This document shows, one piece after another, positions 58,887-64,000 of a stretch of DNA of 64,000 nt. The position numbers and the translations under genes are program-made. Location of the stretch: the NCBI GenBank assembly GCA_905221605.1, contig CAJNDS010001557.1, positions 1,479,501 to 1,543,500 of the forward strand, read 5' to 3'. Numbering within the stretch: position 1 is the stretch's first letter; each line of letters opens with the position of its first letter. This stretch comes from Symbiodinium natans. Its lineage: Eukaryota > Sar > Dinophyceae > Suessiales > Symbiodiniaceae. The notes below the pieces were generated by a model. It had not been told where the DNA came from. It did no database searches and saw nothing but the letters and a program-made list of their open reading frames with translations.

Positions 58887-58973
58887 CAAACCCTAAACCC
58901 CAAACCCTAAACCCTAAACCCTAAACCCTAAACCCTAAACCCTAAACCCTAAACCCTAAACCCTAAACCCTCT
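58887..58973 (-). repeat. CCCTAAA array
   Basis: Twelve units. Confidence 0.97.
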
Positions 58974-59128
58974 AACAGAGTTCTAGATCCGAACCTCTTT
59001 GTGCTTTGGCGATTGAGTTCTTTAGGATGGCGTTGGTCTGAAGGGCGCTGCTGGGTTTACGGTTTAGGGCTTAGGGCGCTCAACTTGTGGGCTTAAGGGA
59101 TTGGAGGGCTCTTAGGGCTTAGGGCTTA

Positions 59129-59202
59129 GGGACCCTAAACCCTAAACCCTAAACCCTAAACCCTAAACCCTAAACCCTAAACCCTAAGCCCTCAACAACT
59201 CG
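59129..59202 (-). repeat. CCCTAAA array
   Basis: Ten units, upstream of chain H. Confidence 0.96.
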
Positions 59203-59249
59203 GGGGATCTGTTCCGGCTTGGGTGTAGAGGGGGAAGATCGGTGGCCAG

Positions 59250-59321
59250 GGGTTGGGCTTCGGGTGTGGCGTTGGGGCTGAAGAGGCCATGCCAGCAGAT
59301 CAGACAAAAGCTGACAGTCAG
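59250..59321 (+). CDS. Chain H candidate exon 1
   Basis: After GGTGGCCAG and before GTTCGTTAAG. Phase 0 to 0, 24 codons: GLGFGCGVGAEEAMPADQTK, then ADSQ. Confidence 0.42.
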
Positions 59322-59715
59322 GTTCGTTAAGCCCAAGCCCTACATGCATAGGGTTGTGTGTGTTTTTCGTTTTGTCGGGTTATTTGGGCTCAAGCCTTAA
59401 ACCCTCAACACCCTCGAAGCCTAAGAAGCCTTAGCTTAAGTCAAAAATTGCTTTTCGGGTTGAGGGTTCCGGGCTCTTAGCGTTTTGGGTTTTTAGGCTT
59501 ATTAAGGTTTCCCAGGGTTATTAGGGTTATTGGGGTTTATTTACCTTAAGCCAAAAAGAAACCTATAACCCTTAAAGCCTTAAGCAGCACCAAAAGCACC
59601 CGTTGGGAGCACCCTAAACCCTAAACCTGAAACGCTAAAAACGCTAAACGCTAAACGCTAAAGCTAAACGCTAAACACCCGTTGGCCCTTTTTGTGCTCT
59701 CAAAGTCCTTGCTGA

Positions 59716-59784
59716 GGCGGTGACCCCGCTCAGAAGGGTGCGAGCCTCAGGCAATCCTGATCCTGAGCCTCCCAGAGCGGCTTA
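59716..59784 (+). CDS. Chain H candidate terminal exon
   Basis: After CCTTGCTGAG. Phase 0 reads AVTPLRRVRASGNPDPEPPR, then AA and TAG at 59782-59784. Phase agrees with the exon at 59250. Confidence 0.42.
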
Positions 59785-60200
59785 GGAGAGTCATAGTCGG
59801 ACATACCACCCTTTTTTAGGGTGCTGAGAACCCTAAGTTTATAGGGCTTAACAGGGTTCAGGGCTTCTACGGTTCGGGGCTTTAAAGGGTTTGCGTTTAG
59901 GGCTTTACGGCTTGGGGTTTCGGGCTTAGGGCTTGGCTTTAGAGGGTTTGGGGGGATTTTAGGGCTTAAAGGGTTTGTGGGCTTTAGGGTTTAGGGTTTT
60001 GGGGTTTAGGGTTTCGGGTTTAGGGTTTTAGGGTTTAGGGTCTGCGGGGCTTATGATGTTGGGGTCTCCATTGCTGGGCTGTTTTTTTTTTAATGCTGCC
60101 ACGGTAAATTGGTGGCCTGCAAGACCGCAGAAGTTTAGGGTTTAGGGTTTAGGGTTTCTGGTTTAGGGTTTAGGGTAAAAGGGCCCAAAAACCATAGGAG

Positions 60201-60263
60201 GGATCATTCGAGGTGTGGTGCGTCTTCGAGGCCCACCTGACGCAGCATTTGCGCTCCGGGCAG
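60201..60263 (+). CDS. Chain I candidate exon 1
   Basis: After CCATAGGAG and before GTGGGG, ending GGGCAG. Phase 0 to 0, 21 codons: GSFEVWCVFEAHLTQHLRSG, then Q. Strong coding character. A TTTAGGG array lies just upstream. Confidence 0.55.
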
Positions 60264-61248
60264 GTGGGGTTGTGAGAGTTGAATGTGGGGGGAGGGTTTA
60301 GGGTTTAGGGGTTAGGGGTTAGGGGTTTAGGGGGTTTTGGGGTTTTGGGGTTTTGGGGTTTTGGGGTTTTGGGGTTTAGGGGTTTTGGGGTTTTGGGGTT
60401 TAGGGTTTTAGGGATTAGGGTCTAGGGTGAAAGAATAGGGGGTGAAGGTGCAGGCGTAAAAAAACCACGTAAGCAGAACCCTTAATCGCTTCCCCCTTTC
60501 ATTAAAGACCCCCCTAATACTAAAAACACTTTCCGGAAAATCCTGCCGAAACCGACCCCGCCTTTTAAACCCTATTCCGAATTAGGGGGGGGTTCAGGCC
60601 TCCAATAAACTCCGTCAACACCAATAAAACCCTCAGAGGGTTTAGGGTTGGGGGTCTGGGGTTAAGGGTTTAGGGCTTAGGGTTCTGACATTTCGATAAA
60701 AACCTCCCCCTAATAATAAAAACACATTTCGAGTTTCTATTGGGGGAGGGGGGGGGGGGGGACCCCCCGTTTAATATTAGGGGGATGGGATTATAGCCAA
60801 CCCTTGTAGAAGTCCGACTCTGTCTGCGGTCGACTACAGTCCTGCGCACCTCTGGTTTGGCGTATGGGGTTTGGGGGTTAGGATTTAGGGTTGGCAAGAC
60901 CCCGCAACATGAACCCCGACATTTCATCAAGAGCACTATGCATCCCAACCCCCTACTAGAGGGGTCAGTAAAGTTACTACTTATGGTCCCTACATAACCC
61001 CCAAAACCTTAGTCTCTTCGTTAACGTCCTTATATTATATTCGACCCTCGAACTCCCCCCCCCCCCCCGGCCTGAAGACTTCCGGAACCCTGAGACTCGA
61101 TGTCTTTGAGCAGAACTAAACTCCCAGAACCCTCCAAACCCCTCCAAACCCTTCCGGATTTCGGGTTTAGGGGCTTGGGATTTCGGGTTTAGGGTTTAGG
61201 GTTTAGGGTTTACCGGTTAACCCTCCAAACCTTGACCCTGGCTCCCAG
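60264..61248. other. Candidate chain I intron
   Basis: Starts GTGGGG and ends TGGCTCCCAG. Contains TTTAGGG/TTTTGGGG arrays (60295-60420), GAAAAACACTTT/CCCCCTAATA-type dispersed sequence (60500-60780), a G-run near 60740 and a C-run near 61057. No exon seen inside. Confidence 0.42.
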
Positions 61249-61360
61249 GCGGGCCTCAGCAACAAGGGCAGCCACTTCCTGGACTTGGTGGCCATGGACA
61301 TGGCGCGCACGAGCTCCTTTACTCCCGAGGCGGTGGCCATTCTTCAGGATCCCCCGCAAG
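61249..61360 (+). CDS. Chain I candidate exon 2
   Basis: After ACCCTGGCTCCCAG, an excellent acceptor, and before GTGGTG, ending CCGCAAG. Phase 0 in, 1 base out. It reads AGLSNKGSHFLDLVAMDMAR, then TSSFTPEAVAILQDPPQ. One of the most convincing coding segments. Family not recognised. Confidence 0.6.
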
Positions 61361-62100
61361 GTGGTGCTACCGGGGGCCTTAATAGTCAGAATAGGGTTTT
61401 TGGGGACTCGAAACTAAATACTATTATTCCGACCTCTATCTATTTTGCTTTTCTTGTCTTTATTGTTTTTTTTTCTTTTGGGGGGGGGGGGGGGTTCAGA
61501 GTCGGTTAGAGGGGGTTCAGGGCTTTCAGGCTTGAGGTGTTCAGGGGCTTCGGATTTATGGCTTTCGGGGGTGTAGGAGTTTCGGGGTTTAGGGGCTTCG
61601 ACCGTTTGCCTTGGGGTTTAGGGTTTGGGTTTTCGGGTTGGGTTTAGTATTTATCCAAAGTCAGAACCCCAAACCTGCACCCGAAACTGAACCCAGGAAC
61701 CCTATACAGAATACAGCTTGAGGTGTATTCCCGGATTACGTGGGTGGCGGGCTTGGGGGTTGTAAAACTGGTCAGTTCTCTAAATTAGGGTTTAGGGTTT
61801 AGGGTTTAGGGTTTATGGACGCAAAGAACGGACATGTACGCACAAATGTATCCGCGGAGCTCGTGGCCTGATCTGAGTTGCTACTCAGGAACTCCCTTTA
61901 AGCCACCATGATACGGATAGCAAAGCCGCGGGGCTTCCTTCGTTGTAGCATCTTTTGAACTTCCCTGAAACAGCCCTAACACCCTAAACCCTAAGCACTA
62001 AACCCTAGAACCCAAAAACAGCCCTAAAACCGCCCTAAACCCTAGAACCCAAAAGCAGCCCTAAAACCCTAAGCCCTAAATCCTAGAACCCTATGCGCAG

Positions 62101-62163
62101 GACGGCGTTAGTGGCTGGAACGAGATCTCCGATGGGCTCGCCCACTTTCCGCTGGAGGCAGGG
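62101..62163 (+). CDS. Candidate exon (phase does not fit chain I)
   Basis: After CCTATGCGCAG, following CCCTAAA units, and before GTCCAC. Phase 0 to 0: DGVSGWNEISDGLAHFPLEA, then G. Good codon use, but the neighbours need a different phase, so it may belong elsewhere or be alternatively used. Confidence 0.42.
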
Positions 62164-62207
62164 GTCCACTAGCTCAGCCCAGTGGTCTCTTAACTGCGCT
62201 GCTTAAG

Positions 62208-62285
62208 GTTAGGGTTTAGGGTTTAGGGTTTAGGGTTTAGGGTTTAGGGTTTAGGGTTTAGGGTTTAGGGTTTAGGGTTCAGGGA
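62208..62285 (+). repeat. TTTAGGG array
   Basis: About ten perfect units, last one TTCAGGG. Confidence 0.97.
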
Positions 62286-62324
62286 AGTGACCACAAAAGG
62301 AGACCGTCTTATTCAGTATTGCAG

Positions 62325-62361
62325 CCGTGCACATCCGCAGTACTCTGCTCGCTGGATATGG
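62325..62361 (+). CDS. Chain I candidate exon 3
   Basis: After TTATTCAGTATTGCAG and before GTTCCAGG. It enters with 2 bases and leaves with 2: VHIRSTLLAGY. Short, but phase agrees on both sides. Confidence 0.4.
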
Positions 62362-62490
62362 GTTCCAGGTTCTAAGTTATAAGCCTATAAGCTATCGGTT
62401 CTATGTAACTAGTAAAAGGCCATAAGCTATGAGCTGTAAGTTACAAGCTACAAGTTGCTTATATCAGCACCAAGGGAGCTGGGGGCGAAG

Positions 62491-62570
62491 GCTTGCAGCT
62501 TCCAGCATCTCAAGTCCAAGTAGGCTTGTGTTCCGCAAGGAGTTTTCGAGCTTTGGACTGTGTTTTTGTG
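62491..62570 (+). CDS. Chain I candidate exon 4
   Basis: After GGGGGCGAAG and before GTTTGGGG. It enters with 1 base and leaves with 1: LAASSISSPSRLVFRKEFSS, then FGLCFC. Phase agrees on both sides. Confidence 0.42.
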
Positions 62571-62771
62571 GTTTGGGGCTTGGGGCTTAGGGTTTAGGGT
62601 TACTGTTTAGGGCTCAGCACACTGAGCCCCAAAAAGTTCTGAAGCCAAAAACAGATCCCGAGGATCGAAAGGTCAAGGCTTGAAACAGGACGAGTCCTTG
62701 TGGCCAGTCCGGCCCTTTTCGTTTTTGGGGGTTTTTGGTGGACTGGGGGGACGCAGTTTAAGGGTTTTTTA

Positions 62772-62835
62772 GGGTTTAGGGTTTAGGGTCTAGGGTTTAG
62801 GGTCTAGGGTTTAGGGTTTAGGTTTTCGGTTTAGG
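62772..62835 (+). repeat. TTTAGGG / TCTAGGG array
   Basis: About nine units. Confidence 0.92.
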
Positions 62836-62912
62836 GAGGCAAGGGCGTACCCTACACGCAGACACCCTGAAATCGACAGAATTCTGTTGAGGATGAAGGG
62901 GAAACACATCAG

Positions 62913-62951
62913 CACCGTGGGTGCGCCGGGGAGTGCCAGTGTTTTGCTATG
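62913..62951 (+). CDS. Chain I candidate exon 5
   Basis: After ACACATCAG and before GTTTAGGG. It enters with 2 bases and leaves with 1: PWVRRGVPVFCY. Very short; included because phase fits and it abuts the array. Confidence 0.33.
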
Positions 62952-62952
62952 G

Positions 62953-63737
62953 TTTAGGGTTTAGGGTTTAGGGTTTAGGGTTTAGGGTTCAGGCTTCCCC
63001 CACGCCCGAGAGACCCCAAGCCTTAGACCCCTCGTCTAAGCCCGAACCCTAAACCCTAAACCCTAAACCCTAAATCCTTAGGCTCAGACTCTGAAGTTAG
63101 GACTCAAGTTGTGAACGGGACGCCGTGGCCCCAAGGCCACCCTGATTCCCTGAACAAGACCTTGCAACCCTGAACCCTGAGCCCTGAAGGTTGAGGGCTT
63201 GGGGTTTGGGGTTTAGGGTTTAGGGTGTAGGGTGTAGGGTTTAGAGTTTAGGGTTGAAGGTCTTTTGGGGCCGAAACCTTACAAACAAGCTACGTGCAGG
63301 TGGTCCATGTCGGGACGACCGTGGACGTCCGCCAGGCGAGGCTCAAGTTTGGGGGTGTTGAGGGTTTAGGGTTTGGGGAGTTTGGGGAGTTTGGGGACCC
63401 TAAACCCTAAAGCCGAAAAGGCTGAGGGTGAGGCGCGAGCTCCAGATCGAACCTCCTCCAACACTGACGTCGGGTAAACAAAGGCCTGGGACTTTGTGCC
63501 TTTGGGATTAGATTGCCGAAAGCTCTGACAAAGAATCACTCCAGCGGTTTAGGGTTTAGGGTTCAGGGTTACGTAAGGTTTACCCAGGGTTTACGTAGGG
63601 CTTCGTAGAGTTTAGGGTTTAGGGTTTAGGGTTTAGGGTTTAGGGTTTAGGGTTTAGGGTTTAGGGTTTAGGGTTTAGGGTTTAGGGTTTAGGGTTTAGG
63701 GTTTAGGGCTGCATCAGCCAAGCTCTTGCGTTGCCAG
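62953..63737. other. Arrays and filler
   Basis: TTTAGGG at 62953-62990, CCCTAAA at 63035-63078, TTTAGGG at 63200-63255 and 63610-63709. No firm coding between. Confidence 0.55.
63610..63709 (+). repeat. TTTAGGG array
   Basis: Fourteen perfect units. Confidence 0.98.
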
Positions 63738-63797
63738 GCTGAGGCCAGCATGGAGAGTGACCGCCACGCCATCATGAACCACATCGCGTTGGGCAAG
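63738..63797 (+). CDS. Candidate exon with a GC-type donor
   Basis: After TCTTGCGTTGCCAG. Phase 0 to 0, 20 codons: AEASMESDRHAIMNHIALGK. It ends GGGCAAG before GCCGAAG, so the donor would be GC. A CCCTAAA array begins soon after, so this exon lies between a TTTAGGG and a CCCTAAA array, against the general rule. Confidence 0.48.
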
Positions 63798-63814
63798 GCC
63801 GAAGTCCTTAACCC

Positions 63815-63970
63815 CAAGCCCTAAACCCTAAACCCTAAACCCCAAACCCTAAACCCTAAACCCCAAACCCCAAGCCCTAAACCCCAAACCCTAAACCCTA
63901 AACCCTAAACCCTAAACCCTAAACCCTAAACCCCAAGCCCTAAACCCCAAAACCCTAAACCCTAAACCTC
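63815..63970 (-). repeat. CCCTAAA array with CCCCAAA/CCCCAAG variants
   Basis: About 21 units up to near the window end. Confidence 0.96.
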
Positions 63971-64000
63971 ATGAACTACTATCTGATTCAGAACCCCAAA

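Noticed and set aside
59385-59400. TTTGGGCTCAAG resembling the 3' end of the dinoflagellate spliced leader; also TGGCTCAAG near 21121
   Set aside because: Short partial matches in low-complexity surroundings, not followed by a gene start; within chance expectation.

Overview
The window looks like eukaryotic nuclear DNA, most probably from a dinoflagellate or a close relative. Four things point that way. The plant/dinoflagellate-type telomere heptamer TTTAGGG (CCCTAAA on the other strand) fills the window from base 3951 to the end, in roughly a hundred short interstitial arrays. Almost every coding-like segment outside the AT-rich islands reads on the + strand, which fits dinoflagellate unidirectional gene order. 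The one large intact gene is a single-exon MATH-BTB protein. A transposase-like protein has a Lys/Pro/Ala-rich tail. The organism call is an inference from these traits, not from an identified marker gene.

Layout. Bases 1-3950 carry no telomere repeats: the C-terminal end of one gene (1-141), a frame-broken P-loop ATPase-like ORF (445-2226) and a KDZ-like DDE transposase-like ORF (2469-3857), with a 76-bp tandem duplication between the last two. From 3951 on, short GC-rich coding segments (30-280 bp) are isolated in a sea of telomere-like arrays. A rule recurs: CCCTAAA arrays tend to lie upstream of a coding segment and TTTAGGG arrays downstream. The coding segments usually start just after an AG and stop at a GT that is often the GT of GTTTAGGG. 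I read them as exons whose introns begin with TTTAGGG and end with CCCTAAA. Reading phases agree across several consecutive exons, giving candidate chains A (4194-7770), B (21257-22528), C (25844-27037), D (39188-43046), E (46626-47370), F (48008-48508), G (50425-50804), H (59250-59784) and I (60201-62951). I do not recognise these proteins, and no splice site has been confirmed experimentally.

Three AT-rich islands interrupt this pattern. The one at 8556-9950 carries a casein-kinase-1 C-terminal fragment and its tail exon, a 94-bp tandem repeat and a 62-bp tandem repeat. The one at 14708-15720 carries a G-protein alpha-subunit fragment and a channel-like membrane fragment on the - strand, plus four copies of the same 94-bp repeat. 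The third (36490-37165) is unassigned. The two gene fragments stop abruptly at telomere-repeat junctions.

Other structure includes a large palindromic minisatellite at 12.4-13.2 kb, a 230-bp direct repeat pair at 13.8-14.7 kb, and short foldback elements. One foldback (50568-50663) fits exactly as an intron, with GT, TACTAAC and CAG. Nothing bacterial, no CRISPR array, no rRNA and no convincing tRNA was seen. The exon inventory is a reading by eye: individual boundaries may be wrong, but the orientation pattern is visible directly in the sequence.
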